Shown here in pieces: positions 20,815 to 28,762 of a DNA stretch of 64,000 nt (position 1 is the stretch's first letter; each line of letters opens with the position of its first letter). Position numbers and translations under genes: made by a program. The DNA is taken from contig JAKOVW010000079.1 of the NCBI GenBank assembly GCA_029781865.1, positions 466,458 through 530,457 on the forward strand, written 5' to 3'. The DNA comes from Bacteroidota bacterium. GTDB lineage: Bacteria > Bacteroidota > Bacteroidia > Chitinophagales > Saprospiraceae. A model generated the notes under the pieces. It saw only the letters and a program-made list of their open reading frames with translations, had not been told where the DNA came from and did no database searches.

Positions 20815-20846
20815 GGCCTAGATCATGAACGTTCATGATCTAAGCC
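20815..20846 (-). promoter_or_regulatory. 32-base hairpin in the rplL-rpoB intergenic region
   Basis: The stretch is an almost perfect palindrome centred on AACGTT, with arms GGCYTAGATCATGAAC. The single plus-strand mismatch (C at 20818 opposite A at 20843) becomes a U-G wobble in the minus-strand transcript. The hairpin is therefore fully paired only in the rpoB mRNA. No strong U-tract follows. It could act as a partial attenuator or as an RNase III-type processing site, as known between rplL and rpoB in E. coli; the role here is inferred. Confidence 0.7.
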
Positions 20847-20870
20847 AAGCATATATGTATTCCTTTTGAT

Positions 20871-20878
20871 CAAAGGTA
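20871..20878 (-). promoter_or_regulatory. Possible internal promoter (-7) for rpoBC
   Basis: TACCTTTG on the minus strand fits TAnnTTTG. It lies after the rplL stop and just upstream of the 20815-20846 hairpin. No clear -33 element is seen, so this is tentative. Confidence 0.35.
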
Positions 20879-20900
20879 TACTGTTGATGCTGTTCGTAAA

Positions 20901-21272
20901 TTATTTTACTTCAATCTCAGCACCAGCAGCTGTCAATGTATCTTTCAAAGAGTTTGCCTCTTCCTTGGATACTCCTTGCTTTAAAGTAGATGGAGCTCCA
21001 TCCACCAGGTCTTTAGCTTCTTTTAGACCTAAGTTCAATAAATTCTTAACTTCTTTAATGACATTTAATTTATTGGCACCACCAGATTTGAGTATTACAT
21101 CAAATTCTGTTTTTTCAGCAGCAGCGGCAGCGGCAGCAGGTGCAGCGGCAACTGCAACAGCAGCGGCAGCCGGTTCAATACCATACTTGTCTTTTAGAAC
21201 AGAAGCCAGCTCACTTACTTCTTTAATAGTAAGGTTCACTAACTGATCTGCTAAAGTGTTTACATCAACCAT
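20901..21272 (-). CDS. rplL: 50S ribosomal protein L7/L12
   Basis: The product has 123 residues. The N-terminal dimerisation segment (about 1-35) is joined by an Ala-rich hinge (about 36-52) to the C-terminal factor-binding domain, which has [23 protein letters not shown] and [21 protein letters not shown]. It forms the mobile stalk that recruits translation GTPases and binds L10. It follows rplJ after 61 bases in the usual L10-L7/L12 order. Confidence 0.98.
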   Translation of the reverse strand: MVDVNTLADQLVNLTIKEVSELASVLKDKYGIEPAAAAVAVAAAPAAAAAAAEKTEFDVILKSGGANKLNVIKEVKNLLNLGLKEAKDLVDGAPSTLKQGVSKEEANSLKDTLTAAGAEIEVK

Positions 21273-21333
21273 GATTCTTTTTTTTCAATTGTTAAAAAAT
21301 GTATGCGTGTATTACTTGGAAGCCAAACTTTAA

Positions 21334-21864
21334 TTAAGCGCTTGCTCTTTCTTCGAGCGCCTTTACGATTCCCGCGATTTTCTGTCCGCCGGAATTCAAT
21401 GCACTGACCAGGTTGCTTGCAGGAGATTGTAACAACATAATTACATCTCCAATCAATTCAAACTTGGTTTTCAATGCAACCAATAATTTCAATTGCTCAT
21501 CGCCTGAATAAACTGCAGTATCAATATATGCCGCTTTCAGAATAGGTCTCTCATGCGTTTCGCGGAATTCTTTAATCAGTCTTGCCGGAGTAGCAGCCGT
21601 ATCCGTAAACAGTATAGATGACGGACCTTCAAATGCAGCGTATAATGGCTCGAATCCTCTTTCTGCTTCGAGACTCTGCAATGCTTTTATTGCAAGCTTG
21701 TTTTTTACAACCTGCATTTCTATGCCCTGCTCGAAACACTTTCTGCGAAACTGATTTACTTGTTCAACAGTCAATGTAGAAGAATCGGTTACATAGAAAA
21801 ACTGAGCCTTGGAAAATTTTTCCTTTAATTCCTGTATTGCTAATGATTTATCTTCTCTGGTCAT
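21334..21864 (-). CDS. rplJ: 50S ribosomal protein L10
   Basis: With the start at 21864 the product has 176 residues and begins MTREDKSLAIQELKEKF, which is the normal L10 start. The longer frame (to 21909) would overlap rplA and adds an unrelated leader, so I rejected it. The RNA-binding N-terminal domain (QFRRKCFEQGIEMQVVKNKL) and the C-terminal helix that carries L7/L12 dimers are present. In other bacteria L10 also represses its own operon through the leader; no such structure was established here. Confidence 0.97.
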   Translation of the reverse strand: MTREDKSLAIQELKEKFSKAQFFYVTDSSTLTVEQVNQFRRKCFEQGIEMQVVKNKLAIKALQSLEAERGFEPLYAAFEGPSSILFTDTAATPARLIKEFRETHERPILKAAYIDTAVYSGDEQLKLLVALKTKFELIGDVIMLLQSPASNLVSALNSGGQKIAGIVKALEERASA

Positions 21865-21886
21865 GATGTCAATTTTTGAATGTGAA

Positions 21887-22579
21887 TTAATGAACAACCT
21901 TGGAGTCAATGTTTATACCCGGACTCATTGTTGAAGCCATTGATATACTTTTGAAATACGCACCTTTTGCAGAAGATGGTTTCATTTTATTGATTGCTCC
22001 CAGCAATTCTGCACAATTCTCTTTCAATTTCTGAGCTGTAAAAGATACTCTTCCGATAGAAGAATGAATGATTCCGAATTTGTCTACCCTAAAGGCAATT
22101 TTACCGCCTTTTACATCATTCACAGCACCGACGATATCCATAGTGACTGTACCTGTTTTAGGGTTCGGCATTAATCCTCTTGGGCCAAGAATCTTACCCA
22201 CTTTCCCAAGTTTAGCCATCACTGTAGGCATAGCGATAATAATATCGACATCTGTCCAACCAGCTTCGATTTTTTGAATATACTCGTCCAGTCCAACGTA
22301 ATCTGCACCGGATGCCTTAGCATCTGCTTCTTTTTCCGGTGTACATAAGACCAATACTTTTTTTGTTTTTCCGGTTCCGTTCGGAAGTGTTACGGTTCCT
22401 CTGATTGCCTGATCCGGTTTTCTGGGATCTACTCCTAATCTGATATGCAGATCTACAGAAGCATCAAACTTAGTGGTGTTTACTTCTTTGACAAGAGTGC
22501 AGGCTTCATCCAGGTTGTACAATTTTTTTGCATCAACCTTGGCATTGATTTGTTTTCTTTTCTTTGTTAATTGTGCCAT
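21887..22579 (-). CDS. rplA: 50S ribosomal protein L1
   Basis: The product has 230 residues, the usual length. It contains the family signatures [27 protein letters not shown] and [18 protein letters not shown] near the C-terminal third. It binds 23S rRNA at the L1 stalk and moves E-site tRNA. It lies 60 bases after rplK and 22 bases before rplJ. Confidence 0.98.
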   Translation of the reverse strand: MAQLTKKRKQINAKVDAKKLYNLDEACTLVKEVNTTKFDASVDLHIRLGVDPRKPDQAIRGTVTLPNGTGKTKKVLVLCTPEKEADAKASGADYVGLDEYIQKIEAGWTDVDIIIAMPTVMAKLGKVGKILGPRGLMPNPKTGTVTMDIVGAVNDVKGGKIAFRVDKFGIIHSSIGRVSFTAQKLKENCAELLGAINKMKPSSAKGAYFKSISMASTMSPGINIDSKVVH

Positions 22580-22639
22580 ATAAAAGCATTTTAGGTAATA
22601 GCGTTCCGCGAAATGCGAAACTCCCTTGATGAAAAAATA

Positions 22640-23083
22640 TTAATTCTGCCACGGGGCGTTCCCCGAAACTGTCAATCCCATGCTTCTTGCTGTACCAGCC
22701 ACCATTTTCATAGCAGATTCCAGTGTAAACGCATTGAGATCGGTCATTTTATCTTTTGCGATTTGTTCAACCTGTGCCCAGCTGACTGAGCCTACTTTTT
22801 TACGGTTAGGTTCCGGTGATCCGCCTTTGATTTTTGCAGCTTCAATTAATTGAACAGCAGCAGGTGGTGTTTTGACTACAAAGTCAAATGATTTATCCTT
22901 ATAAAGGGTAATGACAACAGGAAGAATTTTTCCTGGTTGATCCTGGGTTTTTGCATTAAAACGCTTACAAAACTCCATAATATTCACACCCTTAGAACCG
23001 AGTGCAGGTCCTACGGGCGGAGCAGGGTTTGCAGCACCTCCCTTAACCTGTAATTTTATAAAACCTTCTATTTCCTTTGCCAT
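22640..23083 (-). CDS. rplK: 50S ribosomal protein L11
   Basis: The product has 147 residues. The N-terminal domain has [20 protein letters not shown], with the proline-rich thiostrepton-binding segment. The C-terminal rRNA-binding domain ends with the signature [12 protein letters not shown]. It forms the base of the L7/L12 stalk. It follows nusG after ten bases, the classic nusG-rplK order. Confidence 0.98.
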   Translation of the reverse strand: MAKEIEGFIKLQVKGGAANPAPPVGPALGSKGVNIMEFCKRFNAKTQDQPGKILPVVITLYKDKSFDFVVKTPPAAVQLIEAAKIKGGSPEPNRKKVGSVSWAQVEQIAKDKMTDLNAFTLESAMKMVAGTARSMGLTVSGNAPWQN

Positions 23084-23093
23084 AATGTTCTAA

Positions 23094-23642
23094 TTAATTC
23101 GTTTTTTCAACTTGCATAAAATTCAATTCGACTTCCGTTCCCCTGCCGAATATTTTGACTATAACTTTTACTTTCTTTTTCTCTTCATTTACTTCTTTGA
23201 TATCCCCTACAAAGTCATTAAACGGTCCATCAATAATCTTCACTGTTTCACCGGGAATAAAAGGCTCAATCATTGTTTCCCCAACTTCCTGTGATTCATC
23301 CACTTTACCCAGCATCCGGTTTGCTTCAACCTGAGTCATGGGAATAGGTGTGTTTTTACCTAAAAAATGAATGATATCAGGCATATTGGCAATGTGTTGA
23401 ACAATTTCTCCGCTTAACTTGGAAGGAATTGCTTCAACGAGTAAGTAACCAGGAAGTATATTTCGCTCCATGATTACTTTTTTACCATTTCTTATTTTAT
23501 ATACTTTTTCAGAGGGCACTATTACCTGTGTAATAAAATCAGCCCATCCGGATCTATTTACTTCCAATTCGAGTCGCTCGCGGATTTTCTTTTCTTTACC
23601 GCTGATTACTCTTAATGAATACCACCTTTTTTCTTCGCTCAT
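23094..23642 (-). CDS. nusG: Transcription termination/antitermination protein NusG
   Basis: The product has 182 residues from the start at 23642 (MSEEKRWYSLRVISGKE). Four residues upstream there is another ATG, but that start would overlap secE, so I prefer the internal one. The NGN domain (about 5-110) is followed by a KOW motif (FIPGETVKIIDGPFNDFVGDIKEVN, about 125-150, broken here by internal Pro/Gly). NusG binds the beta' clamp, suppresses pausing and links RNA polymerase to Rho or ribosomes. It lies 11 bases after secE. Confidence 0.97.
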   Translation of the reverse strand: MSEEKRWYSLRVISGKEKKIRERLELEVNRSGWADFITQVIVPSEKVYKIRNGKKVIMERNILPGYLLVEAIPSKLSGEIVQHIANMPDIIHFLGKNTPIPMTQVEANRMLGKVDESQEVGETMIEPFIPGETVKIIDGPFNDFVGDIKEVNEEKKKVKVIVKIFGRGTEVELNFMQVEKTN

Positions 23643-23653
23643 CAGGGTGGTCA

Positions 23654-23842
23654 TTATAAACTATAGATAAAAGTAAGTACCTGATTAACCACAAAATCCA
23701 TTACAAAAACCACAACCGATAACATCAGTGCAGACACAACCACCACTTTAGCACTGTCAATTAAATTCTGCCTGGTTGGCCAGGACACCTTATCCATCAG
23801 CTCATTATAACTTTCCCTCAAATACAGTAAGATTTTATCCAT
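23654..23842 (-). CDS. secE: Preprotein translocase subunit SecE
   Basis: The product has 62 residues from the start at 23842 (MDKILLYLRESYNELMDKV). The longer frame to 23884 runs into the tRNA-Trp gene and was rejected. It has the amphipathic helix with the conserved VSWPTR motif, then a single membrane segment (about 30-57, VVVVSALMLSVVVFVMDFVV). This is the short one-helix form found in most bacteria. SecE clamps the two halves of SecY. It lies between tRNA-Trp and nusG. Confidence 0.97.
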   Translation of the reverse strand: MDKILLYLRESYNELMDKVSWPTRQNLIDSAKVVVVSALMLSVVVFVMDFVVNQVLTFIYSL

Positions 23843-23857
23843 TGCATTTTTGTTTTG

Positions 23858-23930
23858 CACGGGCAGAAGGACTTGAACCCTCAACCTACGGTTTTGGAGA
23901 CCGTCGCTCTGCCAGTTGAGCTATGCCCGT
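23858..23930 (-). tRNA. tRNA-Trp (anticodon CCA)
   Basis: Minus-strand cloverleaf of 73 bases. The acceptor stem is a perfect ACGGGCA/TGCCCGT. The anticodon arm is ACGGT-CTCCAAA-ACCGT, giving anticodon CCA. The T arm has GGTTCAAGTCC. CCA is not encoded. It lies between tuf and secE, the usual Bacteroidota position. Confidence 0.96.
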
Positions 23931-23936
23931 ATTATT

Positions 23937-23969
23937 CAGATCCATCTCAATTAATTATCGATGGATCTG
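23937..23969 (-). terminator. Hairpin between tuf and tRNA-Trp (attenuator or processing site)
   Basis: Ten-base arms CAGATCCATC (23937-23946) and GATGGATCTG (23960-23969) enclose a 13-base AT-rich loop. In the direction of tuf transcription only a short AATAATA follows before the tRNA 5' end, so it is not a classical strong terminator. It may limit read-through or guide tRNA 5' processing. Confidence 0.5.
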
Positions 23970-23985
23970 AAAATACTTTTATTTT

Positions 23986-25182
23986 TTAATCCAGAATTTC
24001 AGTTACCTGACCTGCACCAACTGTACGGCCACCTTCCCTGATTGCAAAGCGAAGTCCTTTTTCCATTGCAATCGGATTGATCAAATTCACTTCAAGTGAA
24101 ATATTATCACCCGGCATAACCATCTCTACTCCTTCTGGTAAGAATACTTCTCCTGTTACGTCAGTGGTTCTGAAATAGAATTGAGGACGGTATCCTTTGA
24201 AGAAAGGCGTATGACGTCCACCTTCATCTTTAGAAAGTACGTACACTTCACACTTAAATTTCATGTGAGGTTTAACAGAACCAGGAGCACAGATAACCAT
24301 ACCTCTGCGGATGTCATCTTTTTCAATACCTCTCAGCAGCAGACCTGCATTATCACCAGCTTCACCTCTGTCCAATAATTTTCTAAACATCTCAACACCG
24401 GTAATGGTAGAAGTCAACGGTTTTTCACCCGGAGCCATCATACCTACTAATTCAACGTTTTCACCGACCTTAATAACTCCTCTTTCAATTCTTCCGGTTG
24501 CAACTGTACCACGGCCTGTAATTGAGAATACATCTTCTACAGGCATCAGGAATGGTTGATCTACAAGACGAACCGGTTCCGGAATATCAGCATCAACTGC
24601 ATCCATTAATTCCTGAATTGCTTTTTTAGCTTCAGCATCGCCTTCCAGTGCTTTTAAAGCAGAACCTTTTATAACAGAAGCTTTTTCACCACCGAATTTA
24701 TATTTATCCAGTAACTCACGTACTTCCATTTCAACCAGGTCCAACATTTCTTTGTCGTCAACCAGGTCAACTTTATTCATAAATACGACGATTTTAGGAA
24801 CACCAACCTGACGAGCCAGAAGAATGTGTTCTCTGGTTTGTGGCATAGGACCATCAGTAGCCGCAACTACTAATATAGCACCGTCCATTTGAGCTGCTCC
24901 CGTTACCATGTTTTTTACATAGTCGGCGTGACCCGGACAGTCAACGTGTGCATAATGTCTTTTTTTGGTTTCATACTCCACGTGAGCAGTATTAATAGTA
25001 ATACCTCTTTCTTTTTCTTCCGGAGCGTTGTCAATAGAATCGTAGTCTTTCTTTTGAGCGAGACCCTGTTCTGAAAGAACTGCTGTAATTGCAGAAGTCA
25101 AAGTTGTTTTACCATGGTCAACGTGACCGATTGTACCTACGTTGACGTGGGGTTTTGACCGATTAAATGTTTCCTTTGCCAT
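23986..25182 (-). CDS. tuf: Elongation factor Tu
   Basis: The product has 398 residues. G1 is GHVDHGKT (residues 19-26), G3 DCPGHADY (about 81-88) and G4 NKVD (about 136-139). Domains 2 and 3 are complete ([13 protein letters not shown]; the final segment [19 protein letters not shown]). It brings aminoacyl-tRNA to the ribosome. The gene sits inside a tRNA cluster, with tRNA-Thr 60 bases upstream and tRNA-Trp downstream. It is probably co-transcribed with them and cut out by tRNA processing. No second tuf is in the window. Confidence 0.99.
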   Translation of the reverse strand: MAKETFNRSKPHVNVGTIGHVDHGKTTLTSAITAVLSEQGLAQKKDYDSIDNAPEEKERGITINTAHVEYETKKRHYAHVDCPGHADYVKNMVTGAAQMDGAILVVAATDGPMPQTREHILLARQVGVPKIVVFMNKVDLVDDKEMLDLVEMEVRELLDKYKFGGEKASVIKGSALKALEGDAEAKKAIQELMDAVDADIPEPVRLVDQPFLMPVEDVFSITGRGTVATGRIERGVIKVGENVELVGMMAPGEKPLTSTITGVEMFRKLLDRGEAGDNAGLLLRGIEKDDIRRGMVICAPGSVKPHMKFKCEVYVLSKDEGGRHTPFFKGYRPQFYFRTTDVTGEVFLPEGVEMVMPGDNISLEVNLINPIAMEKGLRFAIREGGRTVGAGQVTEILD

Positions 25183-25242
25183 TGGTGACTATTTTTACTT
25201 TAAAGATTTAATGATGATCGATTATGAAAATTATTTTTTTTG

Positions 25243-25314
<72 letters not shown>

Positions 25315-25455
25315 TGGAAAGTAAAAGATCAGGACTATACTCCTTCCTTGTACTGAATTCAATTTTTATTTTTTGTGACCAGCATCCGTTGAACTGATCG
25401 TTTTTTAATTTCTATTCGCTTCAAAATTGGCTAAACGATTCTAGCCTTTCTATTG

Positions 25456-25528
25456 AGCGGGAGACGAGACTCGAACCCGCGACCCTTAGCTTGGAAGGCT
25501 AATGCTCTACCAACTGAGCTACTCCCGC
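25456..25528 (-). tRNA. tRNA-Gly (anticodon TCC)
   Basis: Minus-strand cloverleaf of 73 bases. The acceptor is GCGGGAG/CTCCCGC, the anticodon arm TTAGC-CTTCCAA-GCTAA gives TCC, and the T arm is CGCGGGTTCGAGTCTCG. It is the third of four tRNAs upstream of tuf. Confidence 0.96.
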
Positions 25529-25749
25529 AATTCGGCATGGGTGTGAATATTCGTGTGAGTGTGCATGTTGTGCGCTACATTTAGCAAACATTTTTAAATC
25601 TTTATTCCTGCTGACCAATGATCTGATCTTTAAGGATTCTTTTTCTTTTGCCAGGCAACTCGTTCATTAGAATTTACAAGTCCCGATATAATTCCCACTC
25701 GTTCCAGCCTTCATTCACACAAACTCAATCAAGCACTCTTGCTGATTTG

Positions 25750-25832
25750 TGGGGGTGATTGGATTCGAACCCATTCAGTCAAAGACACCAGATTTACAGT
25801 CTGGCCCGGCTCTCCCACTCCGGCGCACCCCC
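25750..25832 (-). tRNA. tRNA-Tyr (anticodon GTA)
   Basis: Minus-strand, 83 bases with the long variable arm expected of bacterial tRNA-Tyr. The acceptor is GGGGGTG/CACCCCC with discriminator A, and the anticodon arm CCAGA-CTGTAAA-TCTGG gives GTA. Confidence 0.95.
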
Positions 25833-25845
25833 TCTCTAACAAAAG

Positions 25846-25918
25846 AGCCAGTGGACGGACTCGAACCCCCGACCAGCTGATTACAAGTCAGCTGCTCTAC
25901 CAACTGAGCTACACTGGC
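25846..25918 (-). tRNA. tRNA-Thr (anticodon TGT)
   Basis: Minus-strand cloverleaf of 73 bases. The acceptor is GCCAGTG/CACTGGC, and the anticodon arm GCTGA-CTTGTAA-TCAGC gives TGT. It is the first tRNA of the tuf cluster, about 13 bases before tRNA-Tyr. Confidence 0.96.
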
Positions 25919-26241
25919 TTAAATCTTATCTACAGGACATACGACTATACCCTCCAAAAAAGAGATTGCAAAGATATAACTATTTGAAAAATTGAATCGA
26001 AAAAAATATAAAGCAATTGTTAATCGGCGATTATAGATATAATAATCTAAATATCAATTACTTACCTATTTTTTTAGCTTTGGAAAACGTTGCATAGTCA
26101 GAAACGGTAAGCAGGAATTTACCAAGGATCCCGGAACTGGATATCTTTTATGAATATCTTCCCAGTTTATCCTTTACGGTATTCTTTCAAACTCTTTCAT
26201 TATTTCAGACTCTTGTTTCCAGTGTATATTCCTCGGTTTAT
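25919..26241 (-). promoter_or_regulatory. Intergenic leader of the tRNA-tuf-secE-rpo superoperon
   Basis: This 323-base stretch between hpf and tRNA-Thr has no convincing reading frame. On the minus strand it carries TATCTTTG at 25969-25976, a good TAnnTTTG -7 element about 50 bases before the first tRNA. It is the likely main promoter for the tRNA and translation genes. I see no clear -33 TTTG, no terminator for hpf and no other structure. Confidence 0.55.
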
Positions 26242-26547
26242 TTAATGCTTTTTTTGCTTTTTCTCTTTATGTCTGAGAAGTTGTGTTTTGAGTGTTGCAA
26301 TAACCTGACTTAAAGCTTCTTCGAAACTCTTCTTTGTGCTCTTTGCTATTATTGGCAAGCCCGGAAGGTTAATAATCACTTCTATGACTTTATCCTGGAT
26401 CTGTCCTACCTTCTCCAGTTTCAAAATCACTTTGGCTTGAACGGCTTTGTTTTGGACATACCTGGCTAACCGGTCCATTTTCTCCTGTACTTGTTGAATT
26501 AATTTAACATCTGCGTCAAAATGGATGGATTGAATTGTTGTTGTCAT
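26242..26547 (-). CDS. hpf: Ribosome hibernation-promoting factor, short form (HPF/RaiA family)
   Basis: The product has 101 residues and is a single S30AE domain. It shows IQSIHFDADVKLIQQVQEKM at the start, a central beta strand pair, DKVIEVIINLPG, and the basic C-terminus KTQLLRHKEKKQKKH. The long-form C-terminal dimerisation domain is absent. It binds the 30S decoding region in stationary phase and silences ribosomes. It lies upstream of the tRNA-tuf cluster and 76 bases after the Xer recombinase. Confidence 0.9.
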   Translation of the reverse strand: MTTTIQSIHFDADVKLIQQVQEKMDRLARYVQNKAVQAKVILKLEKVGQIQDKVIEVIINLPGLPIIAKSTKKSFEEALSQVIATLKTQLLRHKEKKQKKH

Positions 26548-26623
26548 AATTCGCTGATTTATTTAAGTTTTAGGAATAATAATAATATCGCTTGAATCAT
26601 AGATCATTCATTGAAAGTGCTCC

Positions 26624-27520
26624 TTATTTGATCATTGCCCGTGGATGAGCTTGCTGATAACTCTTTCTTAATTGTTCGATTGAATTGTGCGTGTAAATCT
26701 GGGTTGCCGACAAATTGGCATGTCCTAATAATTCTTTGATAGCGTTGATTTCAGCGCCGTTGTCAGCAAGATGAGTGGCGAAACTATGCCTGAGTATATG
26801 AGGGCTGCGTTTACTCAAACTGGTTCTGCTTTTAAGCCAATTGTTGACCATCAGATAAACTGCCTTGGGATACAGTTTTTTGCCATTTGCCAACAGAAAT
26901 AAAACATTCTCGTCCTTCACCTCCAATTCATTGCGCATTATTAAATAACGCTCCAGTTTTAGTCTTAGTTCTTGCCCGAAAGGAATTATTCTTTCTTTTC
27001 CGCCTTTTCCCAATACTTTTAACTGGTTGTTTTTAAAATGAACATCTTTAATTCTTAAATTGATTAATTCTGACCTCCTGATACCCAAGGCATAGAGCGT
27101 TTGAACGATCGTATCTGCTAGAAAATCTTTGTAACTGTCCGTGCTTAATTTATTCTCATGGCCTTCGAATTGCAAATCCGATTCCCTGACGGTAAAAGGC
27201 AATCTTTTCTTGATTTTTGGAGTAATTACCTTTGATACCGGGTTATTGGAAATCAGGTTTCTCTTTTTAAGAAATTTAAAAAATGTGTTCAGACTGGAAA
27301 TTTTCCGACGTATTGATCTGGCTTCCATGCCATTAGCACTTAAACTGGCAAACCATGATCGCAAATGCAAATGACTTAAACCCTCTGTTCTTGTAATCTG
27401 ATAAACCGAATTTAAGTAGTCCATAAATTGTTGGATATCCCTTAAATAGGCTTCTGCGGTGTGCGTAGAATAGCGTTTTTCCGCAATGAGATAATTGTTG
27501 TATAAAAGTAAGGAATCCAT
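26624..27520 (-). CDS. Tyrosine recombinase XerC/XerD family
   Basis: The product has 298 residues, the Xer length. The N-terminal SAM-like core-binding domain (about 1-85) is followed by the catalytic domain with Arg in LYALGIRRSELINL, Lys in KVLGKGGKERIIPF, HxxR in SPHILRHSFATHL, His in LLGHANLSATQIY, and the nucleophile Tyr in QIYTHNS. All catalytic residues are present. It probably resolves chromosome dimers at dif. Its position between rpsU and hpf, with no mobile-element hallmarks, argues against a phage integrase. Whether it is XerC or XerD cannot be told from this. Confidence 0.92.
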   Translation of the reverse strand: MDSLLLYNNYLIAEKRYSTHTAEAYLRDIQQFMDYLNSVYQITRTEGLSHLHLRSWFASLSANGMEARSIRRKISSLNTFFKFLKKRNLISNNPVSKVITPKIKKRLPFTVRESDLQFEGHENKLSTDSYKDFLADTIVQTLYALGIRRSELINLRIKDVHFKNNQLKVLGKGGKERIIPFGQELRLKLERYLIMRNELEVKDENVLFLLANGKKLYPKAVYLMVNNWLKSRTSLSKRSPHILRHSFATHLADNGAEINAIKELLGHANLSATQIYTHNSIEQLRKSYQQAHPRAMIK

Positions 27521-27577
27521 TTCTTAGAACAAATCTAAGATACAGATTTTAAAAGAGATAAATATTATGAAAATATT

Positions 27578-27769
27578 TTATGCGTTCCGGGAAATATATT
27601 CCTGACGGTATACGGCTTTCAGAATTTCAGACCTTCTTTCTACAGATGGCTTGGTAAAATGCTTGCGATTTCTCAATTGACGCAGGGTCTGGGATTGCTC
27701 AAACTTCTTTTTGTACTTTTTGAGGGCCCGGTCAATGGATTCAGCATCTTTTACATCGATAATCAGCAT
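27578..27769 (-). CDS. rpsU: 30S ribosomal protein S21
   Basis: The product has 63 residues, basic throughout, with LIIDVKDAESIDRALKKYKK at the start and the RRSEILKAVYRQEY tail of the S21 family. It lies near the anti-Shine-Dalgarno region of the 30S subunit. Bacteroidota S21 is reported to help hide the anti-SD, in keeping with their SD-poor leaders. It has its own promoter at 27792-27821. Confidence 0.95.
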   Translation of the reverse strand: MLIIDVKDAESIDRALKKYKKKFEQSQTLRQLRNRKHFTKPSVERRSEILKAVYRQEYISRNA

Positions 27770-27791
27770 AAAAACTTAAAATTTAGGATTG

Positions 27792-27821
27792 CAAAGGTAA
27801 TCAATCTATAATTTTCACAAA
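27792..27821 (-). promoter_or_regulatory. rpsU promoter, Bacteroidota type
   Basis: On the minus strand TTTG (27818-27821), an 18-base spacer, then TACCTTTG (27792-27799) match the TTTG / TAnnTTTG consensus well. The -7 lies about 23 bases upstream of the rpsU start codon and just past the terminator of the SusCD operon. Confidence 0.75.
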
Positions 27822-27826
27822 GAAAA

Positions 27827-27858
27827 AAAACGGGCAAACTTAAAAGCTTGCCCGTTTT
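27827..27858 (-). terminator. Intrinsic terminator of the SusCD operon
   Basis: Eleven-base arms AAAACGGGCAA and TTGCCCGTTTT with a ten-base loop. In the minus-strand RNA they are followed by a run of eight U. It lies 53 bases after the last gene of the operon and insulates rpsU. Confidence 0.92.
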
Positions 27859-27910
27859 CTATAATAAATGGGATTATTTAAAGGCTACTTACCAAATAAT
27901 ATTAATATTT

Positions 27911-28750
27911 CTATTGTTTTACAAACGTTCGAATGCTATATCCCCATGTACATGCAGCCCCAGCATCCAAAGACTTAGAATTAACAGACGATGATCCAAA
28001 AGAAAAGATTTTCCATTGAAATGTTAACGGACTTGTGGATGTAATAATTGGAGGGTATGATAATGAATAAACTTTGCTGGTTAAACCCTCAGGTGCGGCT
28101 GGACTTACTAGTTGGTGACCACCGTTACATGAATTCACTTGATTTGCAAAAGCCAAACTGTCCTCTCCACTAATGTTAGAGTAATTATAAAGTAAATAAG
28201 GAAAAGGTGGCACCCCAGCACCTCCTAAATTATCAATGATATAAACACCATCAAATACTTTTTTAAGCTCTATTATGTATGAATTGGAAGTTCGTTTATA
28301 ACTACCTACCAAATCATTAGGTCCAGGTTTGTTTGGAGCTTTAATCTGATCGGCAATTACGATATTGGTGCCAACTGATGCTGAATATGAAGAAAGATTA
28401 AATCTTTCAAACCTAATACTTTTTCCACCAGCCGTAATTGTATCTCCCCAGCTAACAATATCAGATTTTAAAATTCTGATAAAATCATGTCCGGTTTTAC
28501 CTCCATATCCACCTTCAAAGCCCACAACTGAGTCCCCAGCAACAGCAATTAAATCAGGTATATCCTTATTAATGGTAGTTTGACCAGCACCATATACATA
28601 AGACGTTTGAAGGAAAATTGAATCTTCAATTAAATAAGGCACAGCTGTTGTTATGACTATTGACTTCCCTTCTTCCTTTTTTTCGCAGGCAGACAATGCC
28701 ATTAGGTTTGCTAGAAGGAATAAAATGTGATATATATTATTTGTTTTCAT
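27911..28750 (-). CDS. Lipoprotein of unknown function in the SusCD operon
   Basis: The product has 279 residues. A lipoprotein signal peptide ends in the lipobox LSAC (about residues 19-22), so the mature protein is a lipid-anchored outer-membrane or surface protein. The body is beta-rich with repeated Ser/Gly/Tyr strands (SYKRTSNSYIIELKKVFDG, WGYSIRTFV) and resembles the accessory surface lipoproteins that follow SusD in many loci. I do not recognise a named family. It is the third and last gene, 12 bases after the SusD-like gene, and probably binds the same ligand as SusC/SusD. Confidence 0.8.
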   Translation of the reverse strand: MKTNNIYHILFLLANLMALSACEKKEEGKSIVITTAVPYLIEDSIFLQTSYVYGAGQTTINKDIPDLIAVAGDSVVGFEGGYGGKTGHDFIRILKSDIVSWGDTITAGGKSIRFERFNLSSYSASVGTNIVIADQIKAPNKPGPNDLVGSYKRTSNSYIIELKKVFDGVYIIDNLGGAGVPPFPYLLYNYSNISGEDSLAFANQVNSCNGGHQLVSPAAPEGLTSKVYSLSYPPIITSTSPLTFQWKIFSFGSSSVNSKSLDAGAACTWGYSIRTFVKQ

Positions 28751-28762
28751 GTTTAATTTTTT

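Noticed and set aside
20866..21246. Plus-strand Ala-rich frame of 126 codons
   Set aside because: It is the antisense of rplL; the Ala run is the complement of the GC-rich hinge codons and not a separate gene.
21865..21909. Longer N-terminus for rplJ
   Set aside because: It would overlap rplA and add 15 residues not found in L10; the start at 21864 gives the normal N-terminus.
23843..23884. Longer N-terminus for secE
   Set aside because: It overlaps the tRNA-Trp gene; the start at 23842 gives the normal SecE start.
26624..27520. Tyrosine recombinase considered as a phage or transposon integrase
   Set aside because: Its length, complete Xer motifs and place between rpsU and hpf fit chromosomal Xer. 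No att sites, cargo or disrupted tRNA were seen, although five tRNA genes lie nearby.
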